NCBI RefSeq assembly: GCF_000025485.1
Contig: NC_013851.1
Span: forward strand, 1,093,154 to 1,157,153
Length of the DNA stretch: 64,000 nucleotides
Direction of reading: 5' to 3'
Origin: Allochromatium vinosum DSM 180
Lineage (GTDB): Bacteria; Pseudomonadota; Gammaproteobacteria; Chromatiales; Chromatiaceae
Numbering within the stretch: the stretch's first letter is position 1; every line of letters begins with the position of its first letter. The position numbers and the translations under genes are program-made. This document shows positions 17,438 to 29,519 of the stretch, piece after piece. The notes beneath the pieces are model-generated. The model did no database searches. It had not been told where the DNA came from and was given only the letters and a program-made list of their open reading frames with translations.

Positions 17438-18769
17438 ATGAACGATTCTCCCAAGACCAAGATCATCGCCATCGACGACGACCCGACCGGCTGTCAGACC
17501 GTGCATTCCTGTCTGCTGCTGACGCGCTGGGATGTGGAGACACTCGTCGAGGCGCTGAACGATGAGTCACCGCTGTTCTTCGTGCTGAGCAATACGCGCG
17601 GTCTGGATGCCGTGCAGGCGGCGGCCGTGACACGCGAGATCTGTGTCAATCTGCGCGCGGCGCTCGACCGGCTCGCCGGGGATGGGCAGTCGATCCGTCC
17701 GTTGATCGTCAGCCGCTCGGATTCGACGCTGCGCGGTCACTATCCGGTCGAGACCGATGTCATCGCTGAGAAGCTTGGCCCCTTCGATGCACATTTCCTG
17801 GTGCCGGCCTTCTTCGAGGGCGGGCGGATCACGCGCGATGGGGTGCATTATCTGCTGGTCGACGGTCGGCCGGTGCCGGTCAATGAGACCGAATTCGCGC
17901 GTGATTCGGTCTTCGGTTATCGGCACGCCTTTCTGCCCGACTATGTGGCGGAGAAGACCGGCGGGCGCATTCGGGCCGATCAGGTCGAGCGCTTCGGTCT
18001 GGACGATGTGCGGGGTGAGATTGGCGCGCGTCTGCTGAGTTTGAACGGGAACCGTTGCTGTGTGGTCGATGCCGAGCGTCAGGCCGATCTCGATGGTTTC
18101 GCGCGTCAGGTGCTCGCGGCGGTGGGGGAGGGCAAGCGTTTTCTGTTTCGCAGCGCGGCCAGTTTGCTGACCGCCTTCGCCGCGCTGCCGCCACAGCCGG
18201 TCGCGGCACGGTCGATGTCGGCCTATGTGCGCGGCGGACGTCCAGGCGTGGTGCTGGTCGGCTCGCACGTGGCCAAGTCGAGCCGGCAGTTGCAGACCCT
18301 GATCGAGACGACCGACGTGGCGCCGGTCGAGATTGATCTGGAGCATCTGGTTCAGGACGAGGCGGGTCTGTTCGACACCATCATCGACCGTCTGGAGACC
18401 GCCCAGCACGAGAACCGCAACCTGGTGCTCTATACCAGCCGTGGCGAGCGCCAATTTCCGACCACGGCCGAGCGTCTGGCCTTCGGTGAGCGGGTCTCGG
18501 GCTTTCTGGTGCGGATCGTCCAAAACCTGCCGCGCGAAACGGGCTTCCTGATCAGCAAGGGCGGCATTACCTCGAACGACACCCTCAGCCGGGGTCTGGC
18601 GCTGCGCACGGCGCGCGTGCTCGGCCAGATCCTGCCCGGCTGTCCGGTGGTGCGCTGTCCGGCCGACCATCCGCGCCTGCCCGAGCTGCCGGTGGTCATC
18701 TTTCCGGGCAATGTCGGTGATGACGCCTCGCTGGCTGAGATCTATCGCGTCCTGACGCTTCGCGGCTGA
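17438..18769 (+). CDS. Four-carbon acid sugar kinase family protein (DUF1537)
   Basis: ATP-dependent kinase of the DUF1537/YgbK family, which includes D-threonate, L-threonate, D-erythronate and oxo-tetronate kinases. The 443 residues show the N-terminal sugar-binding domain (IIAIDDDPTGCQTVHS; VSRSDSTLRGHYPVETD; HFLVPAFFEGGRITRDG). The C-terminal nucleotide-binding domain has VVLVGSHVAKSSRQL, FLISKGGITSNDTLSRGL and VIFPGNVGDD. The substrate cannot be read from sequence. It follows the ThDP enzyme across the palindromic element, and the two probably share control by the IclR regulator. Confidence 0.85.
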   Translation: MNDSPKTKIIAIDDDPTGCQTVHSCLLLTRWDVETLVEALNDESPLFFVLSNTRGLDAVQAAAVTREICVNLRAALDRLAGDGQSIRPLIVSRSDSTLRGHYPVETDVIAEKLGPFDAHFLVPAFFEGGRITRDGVHYLLVDGRPVPVNETEFARDSVFGYRHAFLPDYVAEKTGGRIRADQVERFGLDDVRGEIGARLLSLNGNRCCVVDAERQADLDGFARQVLAAVGEGKRFLFRSAASLLTAFAALPPQPVAARSMSAYVRGGRPGVVLVGSHVAKSSRQLQTLIETTDVAPVEIDLEHLVQDEAGLFDTIIDRLETAQHENRNLVLYTSRGERQFPTTAERLAFGERVSGFLVRIVQNLPRETGFLISKGGITSNDTLSRGLALRTARVLGQILPGCPVVRCPADHPRLPELPVVIFPGNVGDDASLAEIYRVLTLRG

Positions 18770-18910
18770 ACGAACTCAACGTTTCGGGTATTTTATTTGC
18801 GCGGCCCTATCCCTTACATTGAAGGCGGTCGTCTTCCCAACCAGTGGCTTCTGCTACGGATGAAGCCCGATGACATCGAGCCGTGAGCTGAAAACCAAGG
18901 AATCCAATCC

Positions 18911-19795
18911 ATGACCGCCCTGATCGAAGCCCGCAATCTGGTCCGTCTCTATCCCGGCGGCGTGCGCGCGGTCGATGGTCTCAGCTTCCAGGTTGCGCCC
19001 GGCGAGTGCTTCGGGTTGCTGGGTCCGAACGGCGCGGGCAAGACGACCACGCTCGAAATGCTCGAAGGCATCCAGACCCCGACCTCGGGTCAGGTGCTGT
19101 TCAAGGGGCGACCGCTGGGGCGCGACGACCGCGAGTCGATCGGCATCCAGTTCCAGGCCACGGCGCTCCAGGACTTCCAGACCGTCGCCGAGTCGCTGGC
19201 CATGTTCGCCAGTCTCTATCGGCGCCGCGCCGATCGCGACGAGCTCATCCGACTCTGTCATCTGGGCGACATCCTCGACCGCGACACCCGCAAGCTCTCC
19301 GGCGGCCAGCGTCAGCGGCTACTGCTGGCCGTCGCTCTGGTCAATGATCCCGAGCTGGTGTTCCTCGACGAGCCGACCACCGGACTCGATCCGCAGTCGC
19401 GGCGCAATTTCTGGGGCCTGATCGAGCAGGTGCGCCGGCGCGGCACCACGGTGCTGATCACGACCCACTACATGGAAGAGGCCGAGCGTCTGTGCGACCG
19501 GATCGCCATCGTCGATCAGGGTCGCATTCTGGTCGAGGGACGCCCGGAGGCGCTGATTCGTGCTGAGTTCCCGGCGCGTCTGATCCGGCTGCCGGATTCG
19601 GCCTGGCCGGCCGGTGTGCCGCTGCCGCCCGAGGCTCTGATGCGCAACGGCGAGATCGAACTGCCGACCGATGAGGTCGCACCCCAGCTCGACGAGCTGG
19701 AGCGCATCGGCGCCGATCTGAGCGCCCTGCGCGTGGCCACGCCCAATCTGGAAGACCTCTTTCTCAAGCTCACCGGACATACACTCAGGACTTGA
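18911..19795 (+). CDS. ABC-2 type exporter, ATP-binding protein
   Basis: ATPase of an export ABC transporter, 294 residues. Walker A is GPNGAGKTTT, the signature is LSGGQRQRL, Walker B is LVFLDEPTTGLD, and the H-loop is ITTHYMEEAERLCDR. A C-terminal extension of about 70 residues (PARLIRLPDSAW to the end) is like the regulatory tail of DrrA/CcmA-type exporters. The permease starts three bases after the stop, so they form one unit. Cargo is unknown; drug or envelope-component export is typical of the family. Confidence 0.93.
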   Translation: MTALIEARNLVRLYPGGVRAVDGLSFQVAPGECFGLLGPNGAGKTTTLEMLEGIQTPTSGQVLFKGRPLGRDDRESIGIQFQATALQDFQTVAESLAMFASLYRRRADRDELIRLCHLGDILDRDTRKLSGGQRQRLLLAVALVNDPELVFLDEPTTGLDPQSRRNFWGLIEQVRRRGTTVLITTHYMEEAERLCDRIAIVDQGRILVEGRPEALIRAEFPARLIRLPDSAWPAGVPLPPEALMRNGEIELPTDEVAPQLDELERIGADLSALRVATPNLEDLFLKLTGHTLRT

Positions 19796-19798
19796 CCC

Positions 19799-20854
19799 AT
19801 GTGGACACGCATCCGCGCCATCCTGGTCGCGCGCAACCGGGAGTTCTACCGCGACCGTGCCGGTCTGGGCTGGAACCTCCTGATGCCGATGCTGATGGTG
19901 CTGGCCTTTGCCTTCATCTTCCAGGACGAACAGTCCGATCTGCTCAAGATCGGCGTGCTGACGCCGGGCGGTACGCTGAGCGGGATCGAGTCGTCCGCGC
20001 TCGACCTGGAGTATGTGACCTTCGTCCCCGTACCCGTGGCGGATCTGGCGGCAGCCATCGTCAAGGTCGAGCGCCATCAACTGGATCTGCTGCTCGATCC
20101 GGGCGCGGCGGCACCGCGCTACTGGGTCAATGGCGATTCGGCCAAGGGTTATCTGGCCGAGCGGCTGCTGCTGGCGGCCGAATCATCAGGGGGCGAGGCC
20201 GGCGCCAATATCCGGACCGGCATCGAACCCGAACGCCAGACTCTGAGCGGCGCGGCGCTGCGCTATGTCGACTGGGTACTGCCGGGCGTGCTGGCGATGA
20301 ACATCATGTTCTCCAGCCTGTGGGGCGTGGGCTGGGTGATCGTGCGCTATCGCAAGAACGGCGTGCTGCGAAGGCTCAAGGCCACGCCGCTGAGTCCCTG
20401 GGAGTTCCTGACCGCACAGGTGCTCTCGCGGCTGCTGGTGGTGCTGGGGGCGAGTCTGATCGTCTATCTGGGCGCCGCCTGGCTGCTGGACGTGCCGATG
20501 CGCGGCTCCTATGTGGCGCTGGCGCTGGTCTATGTCGCCGGGTCGCTGTGCCTGATCAGTCTGGGCCTGATCATCGCCGCGCGTCTGCGCACCGAGGAAC
20601 TGGCCGACGGACTGCTCAATCTGCTGTCCTGGCCGATGCTGCTGCTGTCGGGGGTGTGGTTCTCGATGGAGGGCACCAGTGCGCTGGCGCAATGGGTCTC
20701 GCAGGCGCTGCCGCTGACGCATCTGGTCGCGGCGGCGCGCGCCGTGATGATCGATGGAGCCGGTGTGGTGGAGGTCTTGCCGGAGATCGGCGTGTTGCTG
20801 GCGCTGGCGGTCGCTTTCCTGACCCTGGCGACCTGGATGTTTCGCTGGGAGTGA
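19799..20854 (+). CDS. ABC-2 type exporter, permease
   Basis: Membrane partner of the upstream ATPase, 351 residues. It starts cytosolic (RIRAILVARNREFYRDRAGL) and has one N-terminal membrane helix (LMPMLMVLAFAFIF). A periplasmic domain of about 150 residues follows, then five C-terminal helices with the ABC-2 signature region (VIVRYRKNGVLRRLKATPLS; LLSGVWFSMEGTSALAQWVS). The layout matches the YadH/YhhJ-like ABC-2 permeases. It ends convergently with the P-type ATPase. Confidence 0.92.
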   Translation: MWTRIRAILVARNREFYRDRAGLGWNLLMPMLMVLAFAFIFQDEQSDLLKIGVLTPGGTLSGIESSALDLEYVTFVPVPVADLAAAIVKVERHQLDLLLDPGAAAPRYWVNGDSAKGYLAERLLLAAESSGGEAGANIRTGIEPERQTLSGAALRYVDWVLPGVLAMNIMFSSLWGVGWVIVRYRKNGVLRRLKATPLSPWEFLTAQVLSRLLVVLGASLIVYLGAAWLLDVPMRGSYVALALVYVAGSLCLISLGLIIAARLRTEELADGLLNLLSWPMLLLSGVWFSMEGTSALAQWVSQALPLTHLVAAARAVMIDGAGVVEVLPEIGVLLALAVAFLTLATWMFRWE

Positions 20855-20917
20855 TGGCGGCGTTCTTATTCGGAGGCGGTTAAGGTGCTGATGGTTTCCA
20901 AAGCCGCCATCCTGTTC

Positions 20918-20945
20918 GCAGGGCACGCCTCATAGCGTACCCTGC
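20918..20945. terminator. Hairpin between convergent genes
   Basis: GCAGGGCACGC pairs with GCGTACCCTGC across a short loop with one mismatch. It lies in the gap between the stop of the ABC permease (+) and the stop of the calcium ATPase (-), where a bidirectional terminator would be expected. T-runs are absent on both sides. Confidence 0.35.
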
Positions 20946-20960
20946 GGCTTCAGTGCGCGA

Positions 20961-23642
20961 TCAGCTCACCGTGACCGGATTCCCGAACACCCGATTGCGC
21001 ACCGCCTTGCGGATCAGATCCGCCGGAACGATGAGGATCGCCAGCGCCAGCACCGTCAGCCATTCGCCGAACGACAGACCGACGGTGCGCAGGATCTCGC
21101 CGCCGAAGGTGATGAAGAACACCTGGATCGCCATGATCGACGGAATGATGATCGAGAACAGCCGGTTGTCGAGCAGATGCTCGAACAGGTTCAGCCCCTG
21201 GGTGCGGGCGTTGAAGGTGTTGAACACCTGCACGAACACGAAGAAGGCAAAGAACGCCGTCAGGAACTTGGCCTGGGCCTCGGGCGTACCGACCGCATAG
21301 CCGCCGTCGAACCAGCCCTGCGTCAGATCGCTGGTCAGGAACAGAATGCTGATGGCCGCGATCAACCCGCCATTGATCAGGATCGACGACCACATATCCC
21401 GGTTGATCAGCTGCTCGTCGCGCCGCAGCGGCGGTTCGTGCATGTAGCGCCCGAGCGCCGCCTCGCCCGCAAAAGCCAGACCGGCCAGGGTGTCCATGAT
21501 GATGTTGAGCCACAGCAACTGGGTCATGGTCAGCGGCAGGTCGAAGCCGAAGAACTGCCCCAGGAACACCACCAGGATCGCCGAGACGTTCACGGTCAAC
21601 TGGAACACCAGGAACTTGCGGATCGACTTGAACAGCGTGCGCCCGTAGAGCACCGCCTTGGTCAGCGAGGAGAAGTTGTCATCGAGGATGACGATGTCGC
21701 CCGATTCCTTGGTCATCTCGGTGCCGCTGCCCATCGCGAAGCCCACGTCGGCGTTCTTGACCGCCGGGGCGTCGTTGACCCCGTCGCCGGTCATGCCGAC
21801 CACCAGATTCAGCTCCTTGGCCAGTTTGACCAGTCGGCTCTTGTCGGTCGGGAAGGCGCGTGCCACCACATAGAGATGCGGCAGGATCTGCTTGACCTCG
21901 TCGTCTGAGCGTTCGCCCAGCTCGGCTGAGGTCATGACGATGGCCTGCGGGTCGTCCTCCAGCAGACCCACGTCCTTGGCGATCGCCTGCGCCGTCTCCT
22001 TGGCATCACCCGTGATCATGACGACATGGATGCCTGCCTGCTTTGCGGTCTTGACCGACTGATAAGACGTCGTGCGCAGTTCGTCGCGCATCCCGAACAC
22101 GCCGACCAGGGTCAGCGACTCGGGCAGGGCGTTGGTCTCGGAGTCGATCGGCGTCTCGGTGACGGCGACTGCCAGCAACCGCATGGCACGCGCCGAGAGT
22201 TTGCTCATCGCCGCCTGGAGCGGCGCCGGATCGCTCAGTTCATGGACCTTGCCCTCGCCGTCGAGCCGGCGCACGCAGTTCTTCAGAATGACTTCCGGCG
22301 CGCCCTTGACCAGGGTCAGCGCCCGCTCGCCGCGTACCTGGGTGGCCGAGAACTTGCGGCTGCTGCTGAACGGGATCATGTCCACGACATCGGAATTGTT
22401 CGTCGCCAGATAGGGCGTGACGAAGCGCAGCAGCGCCTGCTCGGTGCGGTCGGCGCCGACCAGCTTGGGATCACTGGGGTCACTGGCATCGATCACGGCA
22501 CTGGTGTTGTTGCGCAGCGCAAAGCCGGCCTCGTCACGCAGCGCCTGCGGAATGGCTTCCAGCGACTCGAAACGCTCGCCGGTCCCGGTCAGGAAGGCGC
22601 TCACCGACAGCTTGCCCTGGGTCAGGGTGCCGGTCTTGTCGGTGAACAGCAGATTGAGACTGCCGGCGGTCTCGATGCCGAGCAGCTTGCGTACCAGCAC
22701 CTTTTCGCTCAGCAGCTTCTTCATGTTGATGGCCAGCACCATCGCGATCATCATCGGCAGCCCCTCGGGCACCGCGACCACGATGACGATGATGGCCAGG
22801 ATCAGCGCCGTCACCACGTCACTGACGATGAGACCGATGTCCTGTGCCCAGTAGCTCTCCAGTCCGCCGCCTTGCAGGAAGACGTTGTTGAACATGAAGG
22901 CCAGGAAGATGAAGGTGGCCCCAACGTAACCGAAGGTGGCGATATGGCTGCCGAGCACCGTCAGCTTGTGCTGGAGCGGCGAGAGCCGGTCCTCGGCCGA
23001 GAGCAGTTCCTTCATGGTCTGACCATAGCGGGTCTTGTCGCCCACGGCGGTGGCGCGCATCACGCACTCGCCGTCGACCAGCAGCCCGGCGCGCGACAGA
23101 CGGTGCTCTTCGGGCGCGGCTTCATCGGCCGTGCCAGCGGGCAGAGCGCTCTTTTTGACCGGCTCGGACTCGCCGGTCAGCGCCGCCTCGTCGACCTCGG
23201 CATGACCGCCGATCAGCAGGCCATCGGTGGGGACGGTGTCGCCCGGTTGCAGCAGCACATGATCGCCGACCACCAGATCATTGATCGGGATCTCGGTCAG
23301 ATGGCCGTTGCGAAACACCTTGACCCTGATCAGCGAGGCTTCCTCCAGCAACCGCTGGAAGGACTGTTCGTTGCTGTACTCCGACCAGGTGGCGACGAAG
23401 GTGGCGATGACCACCGCAAAGGCGATACCGACGCTCTCGTACCACTCGGCATAGCCGAGGAAGGTCAGGAGCACCGTGATCGCGAGCGCCACGATCAGGA
23501 TGATGATGATCGGATCCTTGAGATTGCCGAGCAGTTTGTCCCAGAAGGTCTCGGTCTCCTGGCTGGCGACGGCGTTGGATCCATGCTGGGCGCGCGAGCG
23601 CTCGGCTTCTTGGTCGGTCAGTCCCGGATAGCTGAACTTCAT
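20961..23642 (-). CDS. Calcium-translocating type P-type ATPase (type II)
   Basis: Cation pump of 893 residues in the inner membrane. It has an N-terminal cation-ATPase domain, the actuator loop TGES, the phosphorylation motif DKTGTLTQG (Asp about 335), the hinge TGDGVNDAPAVKNADVG, and about ten membrane helices. The M4 motif is VVAVPEGLPMMIAM and M6 carries NIIMDTLAGL, as in PMCA-like Ca2+ pumps that keep ion site II. SERCA-like site I residues are less evident. It is divergent from the Lon gene, with 124 bases between. Ca2+ is the likely ion; Mn2+ or Na+ cannot be excluded. Confidence 0.88.
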   Translation of the reverse strand: MKFSYPGLTDQEAERSRAQHGSNAVASQETETFWDKLLGNLKDPIIIILIVALAITVLLTFLGYAEWYESVGIAFAVVIATFVATWSEYSNEQSFQRLLEEASLIRVKVFRNGHLTEIPINDLVVGDHVLLQPGDTVPTDGLLIGGHAEVDEAALTGESEPVKKSALPAGTADEAAPEEHRLSRAGLLVDGECVMRATAVGDKTRYGQTMKELLSAEDRLSPLQHKLTVLGSHIATFGYVGATFIFLAFMFNNVFLQGGGLESYWAQDIGLIVSDVVTALILAIIVIVVAVPEGLPMMIAMVLAINMKKLLSEKVLVRKLLGIETAGSLNLLFTDKTGTLTQGKLSVSAFLTGTGERFESLEAIPQALRDEAGFALRNNTSAVIDASDPSDPKLVGADRTEQALLRFVTPYLATNNSDVVDMIPFSSSRKFSATQVRGERALTLVKGAPEVILKNCVRRLDGEGKVHELSDPAPLQAAMSKLSARAMRLLAVAVTETPIDSETNALPESLTLVGVFGMRDELRTTSYQSVKTAKQAGIHVVMITGDAKETAQAIAKDVGLLEDDPQAIVMTSAELGERSDDEVKQILPHLYVVARAFPTDKSRLVKLAKELNLVVGMTGDGVNDAPAVKNADVGFAMGSGTEMTKESGDIVILDDNFSSLTKAVLYGRTLFKSIRKFLVFQLTVNVSAILVVFLGQFFGFDLPLTMTQLLWLNIIMDTLAGLAFAGEAALGRYMHEPPLRRDEQLINRDMWSSILINGGLIAAISILFLTSDLTQGWFDGGYAVGTPEAQAKFLTAFFAFFVFVQVFNTFNARTQGLNLFEHLLDNRLFSIIIPSIMAIQVFFITFGGEILRTVGLSFGEWLTVLALAILIVPADLIRKAVRNRVFGNPVTVS

Positions 23643-23766
23643 GGCAGGGAATCTCCGTCAGCATGAGTGAGGAACGGGGCGTCTATCTTACCGCCGCTTG
23701 CAAATCGGCGGCGAAAACCTGAAATTGGCCACTCCTGTGTGTGGTATTTCGAGTGAGGCCAACAGC

Positions 23767-26211
<2,445 letters not shown>

Positions 26212-26357
26212 GACGGGCCGGCTGAACCGCGACGCCGCACCGGCTCAAGGAATCGCACGGCACGCCGATACACTCGCCATGTAGGCGGGTGCGGGTGTCG
26301 GCGATAGGGCCGACCCGACCCCAGGTCAAATCATCGGCATCTTGCCTGGAGTCAGCG

Positions 26358-26615
26358 GTGAACAAGAGACTGGAACGCGCCGCCCCCACGGCGGCGGGCA
26401 CGAGGGCCGTGGTCGAGCCGATCGCGGCCCACTGGCAGGACGAGCGGTTGTGGCTGGAACTCGTCTCGGACCCCAAGACCCGTCACTGGACGGTGTGTGT
26501 GCGCGATGAGTTCGGGCATCGGGTGCAGCGTCATCTCGGGTTGGATCGGGCACTGGACATGCTGGCCTGTGGCGTGCGCGGTTGTGCCCGGCCCTTCGGC
26601 TGGAGGGGGGCCTGA
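26358..26615 (+). CDS. Small hypothetical protein upstream of diguanylate cyclase
   Basis: Eighty-five residues from a GTG with GGAG six bases upstream; the frame is open earlier too. The middle reads WQDERLWLELVSDPKTRHWT and VCVRDEFGHRVQRHLG, which looks like a folded beta-rich protein. Two cysteines near the end form CGVRGCARPFGW. No family was recognised. The stop abuts the ATG of the diguanylate cyclase frame directly, suggesting translational coupling if that start is used. Confidence 0.5.
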   Translation: MNKRLERAAPTAAGTRAVVEPIAAHWQDERLWLELVSDPKTRHWTVCVRDEFGHRVQRHLGLDRALDMLACGVRGCARPFGWRGA

Positions 26616-27710
26616 ATGTCGGTCGAGACGCCGGTTTTACGTCGGCAGCCGGGCTTGAGCGTCAGTGAGCCGTCGTTTCAGGTCCGGATCGGGTGCCATT
26701 CCGCTCAAATACAGCCTGGGAGTCAGTTGGCACATATTTCGCCTCGCCTGGAACATGGCTCATCTTTCCGGGGGCGTCATGTGTCACCGAATCCGCAAAC
26801 CGATCCGTCGCGACTGGCGCTCGTTCCCACGGCGGGGCCCAGCCGCCGTCAGCCGCCCGAGACGATCGACACCATCCGTTTTTTGCAAGCCGTTACCGCC
26901 TCGCTGGATCTGGAGGAAGTGCTCGGGGCGCTCAACGAGTTCCTGCATCAGGCGTTCGAGCATGGCGGCTGGGAGTATCATGGCCCGGGCGACGACTGCC
27001 GTCTGACGGGTGGCCAGTCCGATCGCCACCGGCTCGAATACAGCCTGACCCTCAACGGACAGGCGCTGGGTGCACTCAGACTCATGCGCGGTCGGCGCTT
27101 CTCCGAGGACGATCAGCAGCGCATCGAGGGGCTGCTGGCACTCGCCGCGCCCGCCATCCAGAACGCCCTGCGTTTCTCGCACGTCAACCGGCAACTGGAG
27201 CGCGACCCCCTGACCGGACTCGGTAATCGCCGCGCCCTGTCGGTCCAGGGCGAGCAATGGCTGGCCGACAGCGTGCGTCATCACCATCCGCTCTCGATGC
27301 TGGCTCTGGATCTGGACCGCTTCAAGGCCGTCAACGACACTTACGGCCATCCAGTCGGCGACCGCGTGCTGTGCCGGGTCGCCGAGACGCTGATGGCCGT
27401 GACGCGCACGGCCGATCTCTGCGTGCGTCTGGGAGGCGACGAATTCGTCGTGCTCTTGCCCGAGACCGGCCTGAGGGCCGCCCTGGACTGTGCCGAGCGC
27501 ATCCGTAGCGCACTGGCACAACACTGCATCACAACCGAATCCGGTTCGTGCATCGCAATCAGCGTGAGCATCGGTGTCGCGACCCTGCAACCCGACATGA
27601 GCCTCGATCAGCTCTACCACCAAGCCGATGCCGCGCTCTATGCGGCCAAGCAGGCGCGCGACGCCGATCCATCGCCCCCCGTCCAGCCAAACATCGAAGC
27701 CCTGCGATAA
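26616..27710 (+). CDS. Diguanylate cyclase with GAF-like sensor
   Basis: Synthesises cyclic-di-GMP from GTP. Residues 1-85 are low in recognisable structure. A GAF-like segment follows (FLQAVTASLDLEEVLGALNE through LLALAAPAIQNAL). The C-terminal GGDEF domain has DPLTGLGNRRAL, DLDRFKAVNDTYGHPVGDR and an intact GGDEF in VRLGGDEFVVLLP. No membrane helices are seen. The start is uncertain: ATG 26616 couples to the upstream small gene, whereas an in-frame GTG at 26781 lies after a sigma-54-like element and a G-rich ribosome site and would remove the featureless N-terminus. Confidence 0.85.
   Translation: MSVETPVLRRQPGLSVSEPSFQVRIGCHSAQIQPGSQLAHISPRLEHGSSFRGRHVSPNPQTDPSRLALVPTAGPSRRQPPETIDTIRFLQAVTASLDLEEVLGALNEFLHQAFEHGGWEYHGPGDDCRLTGGQSDRHRLEYSLTLNGQALGALRLMRGRRFSEDDQQRIEGLLALAAPAIQNALRFSHVNRQLERDPLTGLGNRRALSVQGEQWLADSVRHHHPLSMLALDLDRFKAVNDTYGHPVGDRVLCRVAETLMAVTRTADLCVRLGGDEFVVLLPETGLRAALDCAERIRSALAQHCITTESGSCIAISVSIGVATLQPDMSLDQLYHQADAALYAAKQARDADPSPPVQPNIEALR
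26728..26743 (+). promoter_or_regulatory. Possible sigma-54 promoter element
   Basis: TTGGCACATATTTCGC has GG and GC separated by exactly ten bases, as in the -24/-12 consensus, with the CAC block conserved and TC instead of TT before GC. It lies within the 5' part of the diguanylate cyclase frame, about 40 bases before the in-frame GTG at 26781. Confidence 0.25.
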
Positions 27711-27827
27711 GCGCTTGCGGGCGCAAGGAGTGATGGGATCGACACCGCTCGACGACGACTTCGTTTAGACTGTCCCGCCATGTTCGCCTCATCATCCCTC
27801 CACACAAGCCTCGGGACAGCAAGTAGT

Positions 27828-29504
27828 ATGTTGAAGAACACTCGATTGAGCGTGAAGCTGGCCGCCAGTTTCTTGGCGATGGCGGTGATCCTATTGATCC
27901 TTGGTGTCCTGGGCATCAGGGGTGAGCTGAGTATGCGTGATCATCTCGTCGCGATGAGCCAGGAGAGCCTGCCGGCGATCGTGCAGCTCAATCGGCTCAA
28001 CTACGAGCGCGCTCAGATCCGCAGTCAGACTTATGAGACTAAGGGACTGACGACCTGGGGACCGCGCACACGAGAACTGCTCGAACAGGTTCTGCGCCAG
28101 CGTGTCGCCTCCTGGACCATCGTCGAGGACGCGCTCGCCCGACTCGAGACGCTCCCGCAGTCCGTCAGTGAGCAGGCCGTCTTCTCAGCCCTCAAGACCG
28201 ATTACGCGAGTTGGCGCGAGCATTACGCCGAACTCGATCGCCTGACGCGCGGGATGCTCGACGCTCAGGATCAGGACACCTATTCCGCTCTGCTTGCACA
28301 ATTTGCACAACGGGTCGACGAGAGCTTCCTGGTCTCCGACCGGGTCGGCGTACTCATCGAGTCCCTGGTCGCACTCAGAAACACGTCATCCGGCGACAGG
28401 CTGACGCAGGCGCTCAAGGAGGGTGATGTCATGGTCATGCTCTATGGCATCGGCATGGCCATGGGCCTGGCGCTGGCGGCCATCCTTGGTTTCCTCATCA
28501 CCCACAGCACACTGCGCCAGTTGGGCGGCGAGCCGGCACGGGTGGTGGCCATCGTCAACCAGCTCGCCGAGGGCGATCTGACGACCCGTATCCAGCTGCG
28601 TCCCGGAGACGAGACCAGCCTCATGGCGTCCATGGCGCGCATGGTCGAGAGCATGCGTCGCGTCCTGCGGGACGTCTCCAATGCCAGTTCGCAGGTGTCC
28701 GCTGCGGCCGTCGAACTTTCGGCCACCAGCGAGGAGACCAACCAGCAGGTGCGCGTCGAGCAGTCCGAGACCGATCAGGTCGCCACCGCCATGAACGAGA
28801 TGACGGCCACGGTCGAAGAGGTCGCGCGCCACGCCGCCGCCGCCGCGCGCGCCGCGCAGGACACCGATCGCGAGACCGAGGCCGGCGGCCAGGTGGTGGC
28901 GCAGACGATCTCGGCGATCGACCTGCTGGCGCAGGAGGTCGAGTCGGCCAGTCAGGTGATCGCGCGGCTCTCCGAGGACAGCACCGAGATTGGCGCCGTG
29001 CTGGACGTGATCCGGGGTGTGGCCGAGCAGACCAATCTGCTGGCACTCAATGCCGCGATCGAAGCGGCGCGTGCCGGCGAGCAGGGACGCGGCTTCGCCG
29101 TGGTGGCCGCCGAGGTGCGGACTCTGGCCAGCCGGACCCAGTCCTCGATCCAGGACATCCAGGAGAAGATCGAGCGGGTGCAGAACGGCTCGGCGGGTGC
29201 GGTCGCGGTGATGGCCAAGGGCCAGGCGATGGCGCGCGAGAGCGTGGCCCAGGCTCAGCGTGCCGGCGAATCGCTCCAGGCCATCAGCGCCGCCATCACC
29301 AGCATCAACGACATGAACCGCCAGATCGCCAGCGCCGCGGAGGAACAGACAGCGGTGGCCGAGGAGATCAACCGCAACATCCACACCATTTCCACGACGG
29401 TCGATCAGACCGCCGCCGGCGCGGCCCACATCGCCAGTGCCAGCGATGAGCTGGCGCGGCTGGCCAGTATGCTCCAGGAGCGGGTCGCGCGGTTCAGGCT
29501 CTGA
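27828..29504 (+). CDS. Methyl-accepting chemotaxis protein
   Basis: Transmembrane chemoreceptor of 558 residues. A first membrane helix ([20 protein letters not shown]) is followed by a periplasmic four-helix-bundle-type domain of about 160 residues. A second helix ([20 protein letters not shown]) leads to HAMP ([19 protein letters not shown]) and the cytoplasmic signalling coiled-coil. The CheA-binding tip is present ([38 protein letters not shown]). The ATG at 27828 gives the usual MLKN-type start; an upstream in-frame ATG at 27780 is less likely. A kinase-like hybrid protein is encoded convergently next door. Confidence 0.92.
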   Translation: MLKNTRLSVKLAASFLAMAVILLILGVLGIRGELSMRDHLVAMSQESLPAIVQLNRLNYERAQIRSQTYETKGLTTWGPRTRELLEQVLRQRVASWTIVEDALARLETLPQSVSEQAVFSALKTDYASWREHYAELDRLTRGMLDAQDQDTYSALLAQFAQRVDESFLVSDRVGVLIESLVALRNTSSGDRLTQALKEGDVMVMLYGIGMAMGLALAAILGFLITHSTLRQLGGEPARVVAIVNQLAEGDLTTRIQLRPGDETSLMASMARMVESMRRVLRDVSNASSQVSAAAVELSATSEETNQQVRVEQSETDQVATAMNEMTATVEEVARHAAAAARAAQDTDRETEAGGQVVAQTISAIDLLAQEVESASQVIARLSEDSTEIGAVLDVIRGVAEQTNLLALNAAIEAARAGEQGRGFAVVAAEVRTLASRTQSSIQDIQEKIERVQNGSAGAVAVMAKGQAMARESVAQAQRAGESLQAISAAITSINDMNRQIASAAEEQTAVAEEINRNIHTISTTVDQTAAGAAHIASASDELARLASMLQERVARFRL

Positions 29505-29519
29505 GGCTGGAGAATCCCG

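Noticed and set aside
22026..23666. 546-codon plus-strand frame
   Set aside because: Antisense to the P-type ATPase, which has all catalytic motifs on the other strand.
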